Shown here piece after piece: positions 1 through 8,819 of a stretch of DNA of 64,000 bases (position 1 is its first letter; each line of letters starts with the position of its first letter). The stretch comes from Mycolicibacterium moriokaense (GTDB taxonomy: Bacteria; Actinomycetota; Actinomycetes; Mycobacteriales; Mycobacteriaceae), in the NCBI RefSeq assembly GCF_003201655.1, contig NZ_QJJU01000010.1, positions 99,782 to 163,781 of the forward strand, in the 5' to 3' direction. The notes beneath the pieces were generated by a model. It was not told the DNA's origin. It searched no databases and worked only from the letters and a program-made list of their open reading frames with translations. A program made the position numbers and the translations under genes.

Positions 1-595
1 CCACCCGGTCGTTGGCGGTGGCCGTGGTGGCTAAAACTGGTATGTCCGAGCCTAATTCGGCGATCAGTGTGCGGATACGCCGGTAGTCCGGCCGAAAGTC
101 GTGGCCCCAATCGGACACACAGTGCGCCTCGTCGACCACCACCAGGCCGGCGTCGGCGGCCAGGGATGGCAGCACGTTGTCGCGGAAGTCAGGATTGTTG
201 AGCCGTTCCGGACTGACCAGCAGCACGTCGAGTTCGCCGTCGGCAACCCGCTGATGGATGGCGTCCCATTCGGTGACATTGCCCGAGTTGATCGTGGCCG
301 CACGAACGCCCGCGCGCTCGGCTGCCGCGACCTGGTTACGCATCAACGCCAGCAGCGGCGACACAATGACCGTCGCTCCGCGGCCGCTCTCCCTGAGCAG
401 CTTGGCGGCGATGAAGTAGACCGCCGACTTGCCCCAGCCGGTGCGTTGCACCACCAGGGCCTGCCGTCGCTGCACGACAAGGGCTTCGATCGCCGTCCAC
501 TGGTCGTCGCGAAGATTCGCCGCGGATCCGGCAAGCTGTTCGAGGATGGCCTGGGCCCGGACACGGGTGGCGGTCGGCGGGCTGATGGCGGTCAT
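1..595 (-). CDS. recQ: RecQ-family DEAH helicase, N-terminal part (runs off the window)
   Basis: This partial CDS has 198 codons from an ATG at 595 and continues past base 1. Reading the minus strand gives a RecQ-type SF2 helicase core: a Walker A variant TGWGKS at residues 52-57, motif Ia [12 protein letters not shown], and the motif II box [12 protein letters not shown] starting at residue 155. RecQ enzymes unwind DNA 3'-5' with ATP during recombinational repair. The TGWGKS loop replaces the usual TGGGKS. There is no other in-frame ATG nearby upstream. It lies 31 nt downstream of the membrane protein gene on the same strand, so it may be read as the third gene of that unit. The C-terminal RQC/HRDC part is outside the window, so subfamily cannot be decided. 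Confidence 0.85.
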   Translation of the reverse strand, partial: MTAISPPTATRVRAQAILEQLAGSAANLRDDQWTAIEALVVQRRQALVVQRTGWGKSAVYFIAAKLLRESGRGATVIVSPLLALMRNQVAAAERAGVRAATINSGNVTEWDAIHQRVADGELDVLLVSPERLNNPDFRDNVLPSLAADAGLVVVDEAHCVSDWGHDFRPDYRRIRTLIAELGSDIPVLATTATANDRV

Positions 596-626
596 CCGAC
601 CATCGTGCCCTGCCGCTCTGACAGGC

Positions 627-1331
627 CTAGTAGGCGTATGTGTTGGCGGGCTTGTCGATGCGCGTCACGCGTGACACCGCCATCGTCGGGACGAAGTTCG
701 TCGCGGCCGCAGAGGTTTTAGGGTCGACAGTGCCCTCCACCTGTAGCCACGTGTCCTCTGGATAGCCTGCTGCCTCTTCGAGGGCCGGACCGGACAGATG
801 GATGCGAGCCAGCTGCGCGTCCGCGGCGCAGCAGATGATGACGACGCGGCCGAGATCGGTGGTGTCGGGATATTTGAGAGTGAAGCCCGTGACGGTGATC
901 AACCGGCCTTCAAGGCTGTTGGTGGAATCGGCGGCCGCGCGCATGAGCACGTCGGGAATCGGCACCGTCGGCGCCAGGCCCGCAGGCAGCGGCGGAAACG
1001 CACGGCGGGAAGGCTCGCTCGTCGCCACCGCTGTTGGCGTGACGCCGTGCGCTCCGAGCGCAGGCGGGACGACGAACGTCGTAAGCGCGATCGGCACAAG
1101 CAGCAGCCACACCAGCCATGGCCGATGTCGATGCCCGTCTTCCTCGGCAGGCTGCTGGCGCAGGTCGCGCACGATGGACGCCACTGCGAGTGCGATCAAC
1201 ACCGCGGCGGCGGCGATCAGCCACGGCAGCAGCGCCGGCTTCACGAAGTGGAGGTAGCTGCCCTTGATCACCATCACCACGGTGCTCAGCCCGACGAGCA
1301 GGAGCAGAGTGTTCTGCGTCCCGCGGCTCAC
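627..1331 (-). CDS. TIGR03943-type membrane protein, partner of the upstream permease
   Basis: The protein has 234 residues from a GTG at 1331, which overlaps the stop of the upstream permease as GTGA (4 nt). About three hydrophobic segments lie at residues 5-25, 27-48 and 65-85, followed by a soluble C-terminal domain of about 140 residues. That domain contains [16 protein letters not shown] (a Cys-Cys pair) and a beta-rich WLQVEGTV strand. This layout fits the TIGR03943 family, which is regularly encoded with DUF318/ArsP-like permeases. The longer reading frame starting at 1553 is poor in hydrophobic residues, Arg-rich and overlaps the permease, so I reject it. The substrate of the pair is unknown; the paired cysteines hint at a metal or thiol-reactive ligand, which is inference only. 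Confidence 0.8.
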   Translation of the reverse strand: MSRGTQNTLLLLVGLSTVVMVIKGSYLHFVKPALLPWLIAAAAVLIALAVASIVRDLRQQPAEEDGHRHRPWLVWLLLVPIALTTFVVPPALGAHGVTPTAVATSEPSRRAFPPLPAGLAPTVPIPDVLMRAAADSTNSLEGRLITVTGFTLKYPDTTDLGRVVIICCAADAQLARIHLSGPALEEAAGYPEDTWLQVEGTVDPKTSAAATNFVPTMAVSRVTRIDKPANTYAY

Positions 1332-2320
1332 CGCGCACCGCCAAGGAACACCAAACCAATGATCGTCGCGACGACTGTGGCGACGACGAACGTCGCAGGC
1401 CCGAACCGGATCGCGAACGGGCGGCCGAACAACCCCGCCTGCATCGCAGACAGCTTGACGTCGACGGCAGGGCCGACGACGAGGAACACCAGCCGCGGCA
1501 GCAGCGGCAGCATCGTCAGGCTCGCTGCGACGAACGCGTCGGCCTCCGAGCACAGCGCCAGCACGACGGCGAAAAGGGCCATGGTGAGCACGCCGAGCAC
1601 GAGGTGACCGGCGAGGTGTTGAAATACCCAGGGCGGCACGGCAACTCGCAGCACGGCGGCGGCCGCGGCACCCAGCACCAGATACGACGCGGCTTGCAGG
1701 AAATCGTGGCGGGCCGCCTCGGTGAAGACCGTGAGGCGGGACGCGTCGGTGTCATGTGCGCTCGGCAGCCGCCGGGTCACCCATTCGGTGCGGCCCCACC
1801 GCAGCCAGAGAAGTCCCATCGTGACGGCGGTGATCAGCGAGCCCACACAACGGGCCAGAACCATCGCAGGCTGGCCGGGGAAGGCCACCGCGGTTGCCAC
1901 CAGAACCACCGGGTTGATGGCCGGCGCGGACAACATGAACGTCAGCGCGGCCGCGCCAGAGACACCTTCGCCAAACAATCGCCGGGCCACCGGCACCGAG
2001 CCGCATTCGCAGCCGGGCAGCGCCGCGCCGCCAACCCCTGCGACCACGACGGCCACGGCGGGGCGACGGGGCAGCCAGCGCGCGAGCCGGTCGGCCGAGA
2101 CGAAGGCCGCGATCAAACCGCTGACCACCACACCGAGCACCAGGAACGGCAGCGCCTGGACGAACACGCCGCAGAACACCGTCGCGGCCACGCCAACGTC
2201 CACGTTGCCTGCCACGAAAGCACTCATCGCGCCGGCGGATAACGCCAGCGCGATGAGCGATGCGAGCAAGACCTCCATTGACCCGATACGCCTTCGGCGC
2301 TCGGTGGGGACGACGGTCAC
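1328..2320 (-). CDS. Predicted permease, DUF318/ArsP-like family (YraQ type)
   Basis: The 330-residue (or 316-residue, if the Met at 2278 is the start) integral membrane protein has about eight hydrophobic segments. Family hallmarks are visible: PGCECGSVPVARRL near residue 105, SAPAINPVVLVAT near 130, and CSEADAFVAASL near 260. The Cys-x-Cys in the first motif is typical of this family. Known relatives include ArsP, which exports trivalent organoarsenicals, but most members have no proven substrate. The gene overlaps the next gene by 4 nt, so the two are translationally coupled. No arsenic or copper regulator is nearby, and the substrate should be left open. Confidence 0.82.
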   Translation of the reverse strand: MTVVPTERRRRIGSMEVLLASLIALALSAGAMSAFVAGNVDVGVAATVFCGVFVQALPFLVLGVVVSGLIAAFVSADRLARWLPRRPAVAVVVAGVGGAALPGCECGSVPVARRLFGEGVSGAAALTFMLSAPAINPVVLVATAVAFPGQPAMVLARCVGSLITAVTMGLLWLRWGRTEWVTRRLPSAHDTDASRLTVFTEAARHDFLQAASYLVLGAAAAAVLRVAVPPWVFQHLAGHLVLGVLTMALFAVVLALCSEADAFVAASLTMLPLLPRLVFLVVGPAVDVKLSAMQAGLFGRPFAIRFGPATFVVATVVATIIGLVFLGGAR

Positions 2321-2346
2321 CGCCCCATCTTGCCCGCGTTAGCTGA

Positions 2347-2745
2347 TTAGAGCGTCTGCAGAGCCTCCGAGATCGGCGTCGGCGTCACCGCTATACCGCA
2401 CTGCTTCGAAAGATCAGTGATCGGCTGGTTGATCGCCTGCAGCTCGTTCTCGATCTGCGGGTTCTTCTCGAAGTACGCCTGGTAGGCCTTCTGGGCCTGC
2501 TCAACCGGCTGCTTCGAAATATCCGTCAGTTCCTGATTGGTCTGCGGATGCGCCGTCAGATACGTGGCGGTACCCGCCGACACCGTGCTCGCTGTGGTCG
2601 CGATGCCACTCTGCGTGCAGTTGGTGGTGGTGTTGGGTTCTGCGCCGGCGACCGGCATCACGATGGCCGCCGATCCAAAGGCCAAGAGACCTCCGGCGAA
2701 CATGCCGTAGAGGCCGCGTCGCACGGTCGTTGCGGTCATGGTCAT
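2347..2745 (-). CDS. Secreted haem-binding (haemophore-type) protein, copy 1
   Basis: The 132-residue protein starts at ATG 2745, preceded by AAGGAG with 7 nt spacing; this is better than the longer frame from 2781. A Sec signal peptide (residues about 1-35) ends at the AGA site before EPNTT. The mature part has two cysteines near its ends and a central TYLTAHPQTNQEL helix. The Y-x3-H spacing matches the haem ligands described for M. tuberculosis Rv0203 (MHB family), so extracellular haem binding is the likely role. A paralogue lies just upstream (2920-3327) with the same layout. It is downstream of hsaF on the same strand but probably has its own promoter. Confidence 0.78.
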   Translation of the reverse strand: MTMTATTVRRGLYGMFAGGLLAFGSAAIVMPVAGAEPNTTTNCTQSGIATTASTVSAGTATYLTAHPQTNQELTDISKQPVEQAQKAYQAYFEKNPQIENELQAINQPITDLSKQCGIAVTPTPISEALQTL

Positions 2746-2763
2746 CAAATCACTCCTTCGGTC

Positions 2764-2780
2764 TGCGACTATTTGTCGCA
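2764..2780. promoter_or_regulatory. Inverted repeat upstream of haem-binding protein copy 1
   Basis: TGCGAC and GTCGCA arms are separated by TATTT, about 20-35 nt upstream of the ATG at 2745. It could be an operator or a 5' UTR hairpin. It lies directly beyond the ribosome-binding segment that both haemophore paralogues share. No regulator is assigned. Confidence 0.35.
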
Positions 2781-2879
2781 AGCCCTCGGCCTACCCGAAG
2801 GTGGAGGTGCCAAACACCGGCGCCGTGAAACCCGCTCCCGCGGCGACGGTGTCGTCGCAGCCCAGGGGCCACGAATGGC

Positions 2880-2909
2880 TAGCCCAGAAATTCTTGCTTA
2901 GGTGGGCTA
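2880..2909. terminator. Hairpin just after the stop of haem-binding protein copy 2
   Basis: TAGCCCA (2880-2886) and TGGGCTA (2903-2909) form a 7-bp stem with a 16-nt loop. It begins 11 nt beyond the stop codon of the minus-strand gene at 2920. There is no U-tract, as is common in mycobacteria. A terminator or processing hairpin separating the two paralogues is plausible but not proven. Confidence 0.4.
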
Positions 2910-2919
2910 ATGACCGGTG

Positions 2920-3327
2920 TCAGACGTCGGCAAGCACTGTCAGCGCGTCGGTCGGCGACACCTGCAGGCCGCATCGGTCCTTATATGCGGCAAGCGGCTG
3001 CTGGATGGCCCGCAGATCGTTGGCCTGGTCCGGGTGGTCGTTGAAGTAGCTGTCCATCTGCCCCATCGCCGTGAACGCCGACTGGCGGGTGATTTCGATC
3101 AGGGCCTGGTTGGCATCCGGGTGGGCGGCGAAGTATGTCGAGAGTTCCGACGTCACTGTGCTGATAGTGCTCGACATCGTGGCGGCGTTGCAGTTGTCCG
3201 CGGGTGCGGGCGCGGGTTCGGATTCCGGGTCGGCGCTGGCCAACGGGATCATCAGGGCCGCGCAGGACGCGACGCCAATGGTCGCGAATGCGCCGAACAG
3301 GCTGCGGCGAGCGGTGGGACGGATCAC
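2920..3327 (-). CDS. Secreted haem-binding (haemophore-type) protein, copy 2
   Basis: The 135-residue protein starts at GTG 3327, with AAGGAG 6 nt upstream. A signal peptide of about 32 residues ends at ASA before DPESEP, followed by a short Pro/Ala/Glu-rich linker. The mature domain carries two cysteines and the TYFAAHPDANQAL helix, with the same Y-x3-H pattern as copy 1 and as Rv0203-like haemophores. Overall it aligns with copy 1 along the whole mature domain, including the C-terminal DRCGLQVSPT stretch (KQCGIAVTPT in copy 1). The pair is therefore a tandem duplication. A role in haem capture or transfer at the cell surface is inferred from the family. Confidence 0.78.
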   Translation of the reverse strand: MIRPTARRSLFGAFATIGVASCAALMIPLASADPESEPAPAPADNCNAATMSSTISTVTSELSTYFAAHPDANQALIEITRQSAFTAMGQMDSYFNDHPDQANDLRAIQQPLAAYKDRCGLQVSPTDALTVLADV

Positions 3328-3360
3328 GAGGGACTCCTTCAGTCTGCGAATCTTCAGGTC

Positions 3361-3380
3361 GACGCGTCAGCAACACGCGT
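3361..3380. promoter_or_regulatory. Inverted repeat upstream of haem-binding protein copy 2
   Basis: GACGCGT and ACGCGTC arms (7 bp, 6-nt spacer) lie 34 nt upstream of the GTG at 3327 and 43 nt downstream of the hsaF stop. It could be an operator for the haemophore gene or a terminator of the hsa transcript. Confidence 0.35.
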
Positions 3381-3422
3381 CGCAGCATTCCCTGTGGTAT
3401 TCGCAGATAAGCCGCAGAAGCG

Positions 3423-4472
3423 TTACTTCGCAGCTGCGGTGTCCTGCTCCCGCTTGATCTCCAGCGCGATGTCGATGAGCTGGTCCTCCTGGCCACCGAT
3501 CAGCTTGCGCTGACCCGCCCGGTGCAGCAGCTGATGGGCGGGCACCCCATAGCGCTCCGACTGGCGGATGGCGTGCTTGAGGAAGCTCGAGTACACCCCC
3601 GAGTAGCCCATGATCAGCGCGTTGCGGTCGAGCAGGCACTCGGCGGGCATCGCGGGTGCGACGACCTCCTCGGCGGCGTCGGCGATGTCGAAGAAGTCGA
3701 TGCCTGTCTTGACGCCGATCTTGTCGAAGACCCCGATCAACGCCTCCACCGGCGCGTTGCCTGCGCCCGCGCCGAACCGGCGGCAACTACCGTCGATCTG
3801 CTTGGCGCCAGCGCGGACGGCCTCTATCGAGTTGGCGACGCCAAGCCCGAGGTTCTCGTGCCCGTGGAAGCCCACTTGGGCGTCGTCGCCGAGTTCGGCG
3901 ACCAAAGCGGCCACGCGGTCGGCGACACCCTCGAGGACCAGTGCGCCCGCGGAGTCGACGACGTAGACGCACTGGCAGCCGGCGTCGGCCATGATCCGGG
4001 CTTGGGCGGCCAGCTTCTCCGGCGGGATGGTGTGGGACATCATCAGGAAGCCGACCGTCTCAAGGCCGAGTTCGCGGGCCAGCCCGAAGTGCTGGATGGA
4101 GACGTCGGCCTCGGTGCAGTGGGTGGCGATCCGGCAGATCGAGCCGCCGTTGTTCTGCGCCTCCTTGATGTCCTCCTTGGTGCCGACCCCTGGCAGCATC
4201 AGGAACGCGATCTTGGATTCCTTGGCGGTCTCGGCCGCGAGCTTGATCAGCTCCTGCTCTGGGGTCTTGGAGAACCCGTAATTGAAGCTCGACCCGCCCA
4301 GTCCGTCGCCGTGGGTGACCTCGATGACCGGCACACCCGCGGCGTCGAGGGCCGCGACTATCGCGCCGACCTCGTCCTTGGTGAACTGGTGACGCTTGTG
4401 ATGGGACCCGTCGCGCAGCGACGTATCGGTCATCCGGATGTCCCACATCGGGTTGAAGTAAATGTCGGTCAT
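3423..4472 (-). CDS. hsaF: 4-hydroxy-2-oxovalerate aldolase
   Basis: HsaF cleaves 4-hydroxy-2-oxo acids (4-hydroxy-2-oxohexanoate in steroid catabolism) to pyruvate and an aldehyde, which is channelled to HsaG. At 349 residues it has the normal length of the DRE-TIM metallolyase aldolases. Visible motifs are [15 protein letters not shown] at residues 15-29 and the metal-binding [10 protein letters not shown] near residue 197. It is the third gene of hsaE-hsaG-hsaF on the minus strand, and its ATG overlaps the hsaG stop by 4 nt, fitting the obligate HsaF-HsaG complex. It is expected to be repressed by KstR through the operator at 6244. Confidence 0.97.
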   Translation of the reverse strand: MTDIYFNPMWDIRMTDTSLRDGSHHKRHQFTKDEVGAIVAALDAAGVPVIEVTHGDGLGGSSFNYGFSKTPEQELIKLAAETAKESKIAFLMLPGVGTKEDIKEAQNNGGSICRIATHCTEADVSIQHFGLARELGLETVGFLMMSHTIPPEKLAAQARIMADAGCQCVYVVDSAGALVLEGVADRVAALVAELGDDAQVGFHGHENLGLGVANSIEAVRAGAKQIDGSCRRFGAGAGNAPVEALIGVFDKIGVKTGIDFFDIADAAEEVVAPAMPAECLLDRNALIMGYSGVYSSFLKHAIRQSERYGVPAHQLLHRAGQRKLIGGQEDQLIDIALEIKREQDTAAAK

Positions 4473-5386
4473 GCCTGCGCACCTTCCGAGACGGATGCCA
4501 TCTCTTTGGCGATTTCCTCGCCGACCTTGGTGGCCGCGGCGGTCATGATGTCCAGGTTGCCCGCATATGGCGGCAGGTAGTCGCCTGCACCCTCGACTTC
4601 GACGAACGTGGTGACGAGGTGGTTGCCGCCGTTGTACACCGTCGGTTCGTCGAACTGCGGCTCGTTGAGCAACCGGTAACCGGGGACATATGTCTGCACC
4701 TCGGCGACGACGTCCTTGATGGACGCGGTGATCGCGTCGTGGTCGGCGTCCTCGGGGATGGCGCAGAAGATGGTGTCGCGCATGATCATTGGCGGGTCGG
4801 CGGGGTTGAGGATGATGATCGCCTTGCCCCGCTTGGCGCCACCGATGACCTCGACGCCCCTGCTGGTGGTCTTGGTGAACTCGTCGATGTTGGCGCGCGT
4901 GCCGGGCCCGGCCGACGCCGAGGACACCGATGCGACGATCTCGGCGTACGGCACGTCGACGACGCGGGACACCGCGTACACCATCGGAATGGTGGCCTGC
5001 CCGCCGCAGGTGACCATGTTGACGTTCGGCGCGTCGAGGTGTGCGCGCAGGTTGGCAGGCGGGATCACGCCGGGGCCGACCGCGGCAGGAGTCAGGTCGA
5101 TGGCGCGGATACCTGCCGCCTCGTACTTCGGCGCCGCGTCCTTGTGCACGTAGGCGCTGGTGGCCTCGAACACCATGTCGGGTTTCTCGTCCAGACCCAG
5201 CAGCCAGTCCACCCCCTCGTGGCTGGTCTGCAGACCGAGCTTGCGCGCGCGGGCCAGACCCTCGGACTGCGGGTCGATCCCGATCATCCAGCGCGGCTCA
5301 AGCCACTCCGAGCGCAACAACTTGTAAAGCAGGTCGGTGCTGATGTTTCCCGACCCGACAATGGCGACGGAAGCCTTCTGTGGCAT
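4469..5386 (-). CDS. hsaG: Acylating aldehyde dehydrogenase (propanal/acetaldehyde)
   Basis: HsaG oxidises the aldehyde released by HsaF to acyl-CoA (propionyl-CoA in cholesterol ring A/B degradation), using NAD and CoA. It has 305 residues. A Rossmann nucleotide-binding segment [12 protein letters not shown] is at the N-terminus, and the catalytic cysteine is in [11 protein letters not shown] at residue 127. The gene lies 13 nt after hsaE and overlaps hsaF by 4 nt. It belongs to the DmpF/MhpF family, whose members form a heterotetramer with the aldolase so that the aldehyde passes through a tunnel. Confidence 0.97.
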   Translation of the reverse strand: MPQKASVAIVGSGNISTDLLYKLLRSEWLEPRWMIGIDPQSEGLARARKLGLQTSHEGVDWLLGLDEKPDMVFEATSAYVHKDAAPKYEAAGIRAIDLTPAAVGPGVIPPANLRAHLDAPNVNMVTCGGQATIPMVYAVSRVVDVPYAEIVASVSSASAGPGTRANIDEFTKTTSRGVEVIGGAKRGKAIIILNPADPPMIMRDTIFCAIPEDADHDAITASIKDVVAEVQTYVPGYRLLNEPQFDEPTVYNGGNHLVTTFVEVEGAGDYLPPYAGNLDIMTAAATKVGEEIAKEMASVSEGAQA

Positions 5387-5399
5387 GGAGTAATTCCTT

Positions 5400-6185
5400 C
5401 TATTCGAAAGTCAACCGGACTGAACCTAACCCGGCGAAGTCGGCAACGAAATTGCTGCCGGGAGGTGCATCTATCGCACGCGTGCACGAGCCGGGTAACA
5501 CGATGTCACCGGCCTTGAGACGCACCCCGAAGCCTTCGACCTTGCGGGCCAGCCAGGCCACTGCGGTTACCGGATTACCGAGCACGGCATCGCTGCGGCC
5601 CTTGGCGACAACTTCACCGTTGTTGGTCAGCACCGCGTCGATCGACTTGATGTCGATGTCCTTCGGCGACACCCTCGCCTCACCCAGCACCCAGCCCGCC
5701 GAGGAGGCATTGTCTGCGATGGTGTCGCACAACTTGATCTTCCAGTCAGTGATGCGCGTATCGATCAGCTCGATGGAGGGCGCGAATGCCGCCGTGGCCG
5801 CCAGCACATCGTCTTCGGTGCAGCCTGCGCCGGGCAGATCGTCGGCCAGCACGAAGCCGACCTCGACCTCGACCCGCGGGTACAGGTAGTTCGAGGACTT
5901 GACCGGGCGGTCTTCAAACACCTGCATCTCATCGAGCAGGTGGCCGTAGTCGGGTTCGTCCACGTTCATCATCTTTTGCATGGCCTCCGACGACAGGCCA
6001 ACCTTGTGTCCGATAACGCGCGCACCCTCCGCGACCCGCTGCCGGATGTTGATCAGCTGGACCTCGTAGGCATCGACAACGTCGATATCGGGGTTTGCGT
6101 CGGTCAATGGGGAGATCGGGACGCGGCTACGCTCAGCCTGAGCGAGGTCGGCAGCCAGCTGTTCACGCACCTGGTCACTGAGCAT
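5400..6185 (-). CDS. hsaE: 2-hydroxypenta-2,4-dienoate hydratase
   Basis: HsaE hydrates the 2-hydroxydienoate produced from ring A (2-hydroxyhexa-2,4-dienoate) to the 4-hydroxy-2-oxo acid used by HsaF. The 261-residue protein belongs to the MhpD/fumarylacetoacetate-hydrolase-like fold. Visible metal-site and family stretches are IGHKVGLSS near residue 60, a [15 protein letters not shown] segment near 104-118 with acidic ligands, and the C-terminal [11 protein letters not shown]. It is the first gene of the hsaE-G-F run. The ATG at 6185 has a GAGGGG stretch about 11 nt upstream. It is divergent from kstD, sharing the 6186-6258 control region with the KstR box. Confidence 0.96.
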   Translation of the reverse strand: MLSDQVREQLAADLAQAERSRVPISPLTDANPDIDVVDAYEVQLINIRQRVAEGARVIGHKVGLSSEAMQKMMNVDEPDYGHLLDEMQVFEDRPVKSSNYLYPRVEVEVGFVLADDLPGAGCTEDDVLAATAAFAPSIELIDTRITDWKIKLCDTIADNASSAGWVLGEARVSPKDIDIKSIDAVLTNNGEVVAKGRSDAVLGNPVTAVAWLARKVEGFGVRLKAGDIVLPGSCTRAIDAPPGSNFVADFAGLGSVRLTFE

Positions 6186-6243
6186 TGATGCGAAGTCCCC
6201 TCGTTTCTTCCACCGGCGCAGTTGTGGGTCGGCCGGGCAATTC

Positions 6244-6257
6244 TATAACGTGTTCTA
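6244..6257. promoter_or_regulatory. KstR operator (hsaE / kstD divergent region)
   Basis: TATAACGTGTTCTA is a perfect match to the KstR pattern TnnAACnnGTTnnA. It ends 1 nt before the ATG of kstD (6259), so repressor binding would cover the start of the message. It is the only such site in the gap and should serve both directions. Confidence 0.88.
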
Positions 6258-6258
6258 C

Positions 6259-7941
6259 ATGACGGTTCAGGAGTACGACGTCGTCGTGGTGGGAAGCGGC
6301 GCCGCCGGCATGGTCGCCGCCCTCACAGCGGCGCACCAGGGACTATCTACAGTAGTCGTCGAGAAGGCCCCGCACTATGGCGGTTCCACTGCGCGGTCAG
6401 GCGGTGGTGTGTGGATCCCGAACAATGAGATCCTCAAGCGCGACGGCGTCACCGATACGCCCGAGGCGGCTCGCACATACCTGCACACGATCATCGGCGA
6501 CGTTGTCGAACCCGAGCGCATCGACACCTACCTCGACCGCGGCCCCGAGATGCTGTCCTTCGTGCTGAAGAACTCGCCGCTGAAGATGTGCTGGGTGCCC
6601 GGCTACTCGGACTACTACCCGGAGAGTCCCGGCGGCCGACCCTCCGGTCGCTCGGTCGAGCCGAAGCCGTTCAATGCCAATAAGCTCGGCGCCGATCTGC
6701 CAGGCCTGGAGCCGCCGTACGGCAAAGTTCCGATGAACATGGTCGTCATGCAGCAGGACTACGTCCGCCTAAACCAACTCAAGCGTCATCCGCGGGGAGT
6801 GTTGCGCAGCCTGAAGGTCGGCATACGGGCGACATGGGGCAAGGTCACCGGTAAGAATCTGGTCGGCATGGGGCGCGCGTTGATCGCCCCGCTCCGGATC
6901 GGCCTGCAGAAGGCGGGCGTCCCGGTTCGGCTGAACACCGCGTTGACCGACCTGTACGTCGAGGACGGCGTTGTCCGAGGGATCTATGTCCGCGACATGA
7001 ATGCACCGGAATCGGCTGAGCCCGAACTGATCCGGGCACGGCGCGGCGTCATCCTCGGCGCGGGCGGATTCGAGCACAACGAGCAGATGCGGGTGAAGTA
7101 CCAGCGCGCGCCGATCACCACCGAGTGGACGGTCGGTGCCAAGGCCAACACCGGTGACGGCATCATCGCCGCCGAGAAGCTGGGCGCCGCGCTGGACATC
7201 ATGGAGGACGCATGGTGGGGCCCGACGGTGCCGCTGGTCGACGCGCCGTGGTTCGCGCTGTCCGAGCGCAACTCCCCCGGCTCGATCATCGTGAACATGG
7301 CGGGCAAGCGGTTCATGAACGAGTCCATGCCGTATGTCGAGGCGTGCCACCACATGTACGGCGGCGAATACGGGCAGGGTGCCGGCCCCGGCGAGAACAT
7401 CCCGGCGTGGCTGGTGTTCGACCAGCAGTACCGCGATCGCTACATCTTCGCGGGACTACAACCGGGACAACGCATTCCGAAGAAGTGGCTGGAGTCCCGC
7501 GTCATCGTGACAGCCGACACGCTTGATGAGCTCGCAGCCAAAGCCGGGCTGCCCGTCGACGCGTTGAAGGCGACAGTCGAGCGATTCAACGGCTTCGCCC
7601 GCTCTGGCGTCGACGAGGACTTCAAGCGCGGCGTGAGCGCCTACGACCGCTACTACGGCGACCCGACCAACAAGCCGAATCCGAACCTCGGCGAGATTAG
7701 CCACGGACCGTACTACGCGGCCAAGATGGTGCCTGGCGACCTCGGCACGAAGGGTGGCATCCGCACCGATGTCGACGGCCGCGCGCTGCGGGACGACGGT
7801 TCGGTGATCGACGGCCTGTACGCCGCGGGCAATGTCAGCGCCCCGGTGATGGGTCACACGTACCCGGGACCCGGCGGGACGATCGGTCCGGCGATGACGT
7901 TCGGCTATCTGGCCGCGCTGCACATTGCGGGTAAGAGCTAA
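6259..7941 (+). CDS. kstD: 3-ketosteroid delta1-dehydrogenase
   Basis: KstD introduces the 1,2 double bond in ring A of 3-ketosteroids, an FAD-linked step that together with KshAB 9-alpha-hydroxylation opens ring B. I start at ATG 6259 (MTVQEYD), giving 560 residues; the GTG three codons earlier lies inside the KstR box. The FAD motif VVVGSGAAGMVAA is at the N-terminus. Active-site elements of the family are visible: tyrosines in GYSDYYPE near residue 120, GPYYAAK near 491, and the following PGDLGTKGG loop. The C-terminus closes with the second FAD contact GHTYPGPGGTIGPA. Its stop overlaps the next start by 1 nt. Confidence 0.96.
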   Translation: MTVQEYDVVVVGSGAAGMVAALTAAHQGLSTVVVEKAPHYGGSTARSGGGVWIPNNEILKRDGVTDTPEAARTYLHTIIGDVVEPERIDTYLDRGPEMLSFVLKNSPLKMCWVPGYSDYYPESPGGRPSGRSVEPKPFNANKLGADLPGLEPPYGKVPMNMVVMQQDYVRLNQLKRHPRGVLRSLKVGIRATWGKVTGKNLVGMGRALIAPLRIGLQKAGVPVRLNTALTDLYVEDGVVRGIYVRDMNAPESAEPELIRARRGVILGAGGFEHNEQMRVKYQRAPITTEWTVGAKANTGDGIIAAEKLGAALDIMEDAWWGPTVPLVDAPWFALSERNSPGSIIVNMAGKRFMNESMPYVEACHHMYGGEYGQGAGPGENIPAWLVFDQQYRDRYIFAGLQPGQRIPKKWLESRVIVTADTLDELAAKAGLPVDALKATVERFNGFARSGVDEDFKRGVSAYDRYYGDPTNKPNPNLGEISHGPYYAAKMVPGDLGTKGGIRTDVDGRALRDDGSVIDGLYAAGNVSAPVMGHTYPGPGGTIGPAMTFGYLAALHIAGKS

Positions 7942-8801
7942 TGCCGATCAATGTGGACGAGGCGCTGGCCGCCGAACTCGAACCTGCCGAGTTCTCTTGG
8001 ACCAGTAGCGACATCCAGCTCTACCATCTCGGCCTCGGGGCCGGTGGCGACCCGATGGACAAGCGTGAGCTGCGTTATCTCACCGACGGCACCCCGCAGG
8101 TGTTGCCGACATTCGGCAACGTGGCACAGAGCTTCCGCGAGACCAAGGCGCCGACAGTTCAGTTCCCCGGCATCGACATCGAGCTCTCCAGGGTGCTGCA
8201 CGCCAGCGAGGCGGTCACGGTACCGGGTCCGATACCGCCGTCCGGCGCAGGCATCGCGGTCACCAAGTTCACCGACATCTGGGACAAGGGCAAGGCCGCG
8301 GTCATCTGGTCGGAGACGACGGTGACCGCGCCAGACGGCGCGCTGCTGTGGACACAGAAGCGGTCGATCTTCGCCCGCGGTGAAGGCGGATTCGGTGGTG
8401 AGCGCGGCCCATCGACGTCGTCGGAGCCGCCGGAGCGCGCCCCGGATTTCGAGCTTTCCATCCCGGTGTCCCCGCAGCAGGCGTTGCTGTACCGGATGTG
8501 CGGCGACCGAAATCCGCTGCACTCAGATCCCGAATTCGCCGCTGCGGCAGGGTTTCCACGTCCGATCCTGCACGGGCTGTGCACGTACGGCATGACCTGC
8601 AAGGCCCTGGTGGACAACCTGCTCGACGGCGATGCCGCCCGAGTCGGCAGCTACGGTGCCAGGTTCGCCGGTGTAGTGTTCCCCGGCGAGGTGCTGAAGG
8701 CGAGCGTCTGGAAAGAGGGCGACGGCTTCCAAGCAGTCGTCACCGCGCCAGAACGCGATGACGCGGTGGCGCTCGCCGGCGTGGAGCTGATTCCGGCGTA
8801 G
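7941..8801 (+). CDS. hsd4B: MaoC-type steroid side-chain enoyl-CoA hydratase
   Basis: The 286-residue protein has a tandem hot-dog (hydratase 2) fold, the same length as M. tuberculosis Rv3538 (Hsd4B/ChsH3). That family hydrates trans-2-enoyl-CoA intermediates of the cholesterol C26-C24 side chain. The catalytic stretch CGDRNPLHSD lies near residue 187, followed by PILHGLCTYG, both typical of (R)-specific hydratases. The ATG shares one base with the kstD stop (TAATG), so translation is coupled to kstD and under the same KstR control. Assignment as the side-chain hydratase is by synteny and family; substrate chain length cannot be read from sequence. Confidence 0.9.
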   Translation: MPINVDEALAAELEPAEFSWTSSDIQLYHLGLGAGGDPMDKRELRYLTDGTPQVLPTFGNVAQSFRETKAPTVQFPGIDIELSRVLHASEAVTVPGPIPPSGAGIAVTKFTDIWDKGKAAVIWSETTVTAPDGALLWTQKRSIFARGEGGFGGERGPSTSSEPPERAPDFELSIPVSPQQALLYRMCGDRNPLHSDPEFAAAAGFPRPILHGLCTYGMTCKALVDNLLDGDAARVGSYGARFAGVVFPGEVLKASVWKEGDGFQAVVTAPERDDAVALAGVELIPA

Positions 8802-8819
8802 AACTGGAACTCGCCGCGG

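Noticed and set aside
101..721. A plus-strand frame over the helicase fragment
   Set aside because: The minus strand reads a clear RecQ core with TGWGKS and DEAH boxes, so the plus-strand frame is a shadow.
2881..2909. A KstR2 half site (CTTGCT) near 2894
   Set aside because: The opposite half is missing, and the segment is better explained as the loop of a hairpin after a stop codon.
3522..4580. A 352-codon open frame on the plus strand opposite hsaF
   Set aside because: It lies exactly antisense to hsaF with its strong family motifs and 4-nt coupling. It is a by-product of high GC content, with Val/Asp/Gly-rich low-complexity translation.
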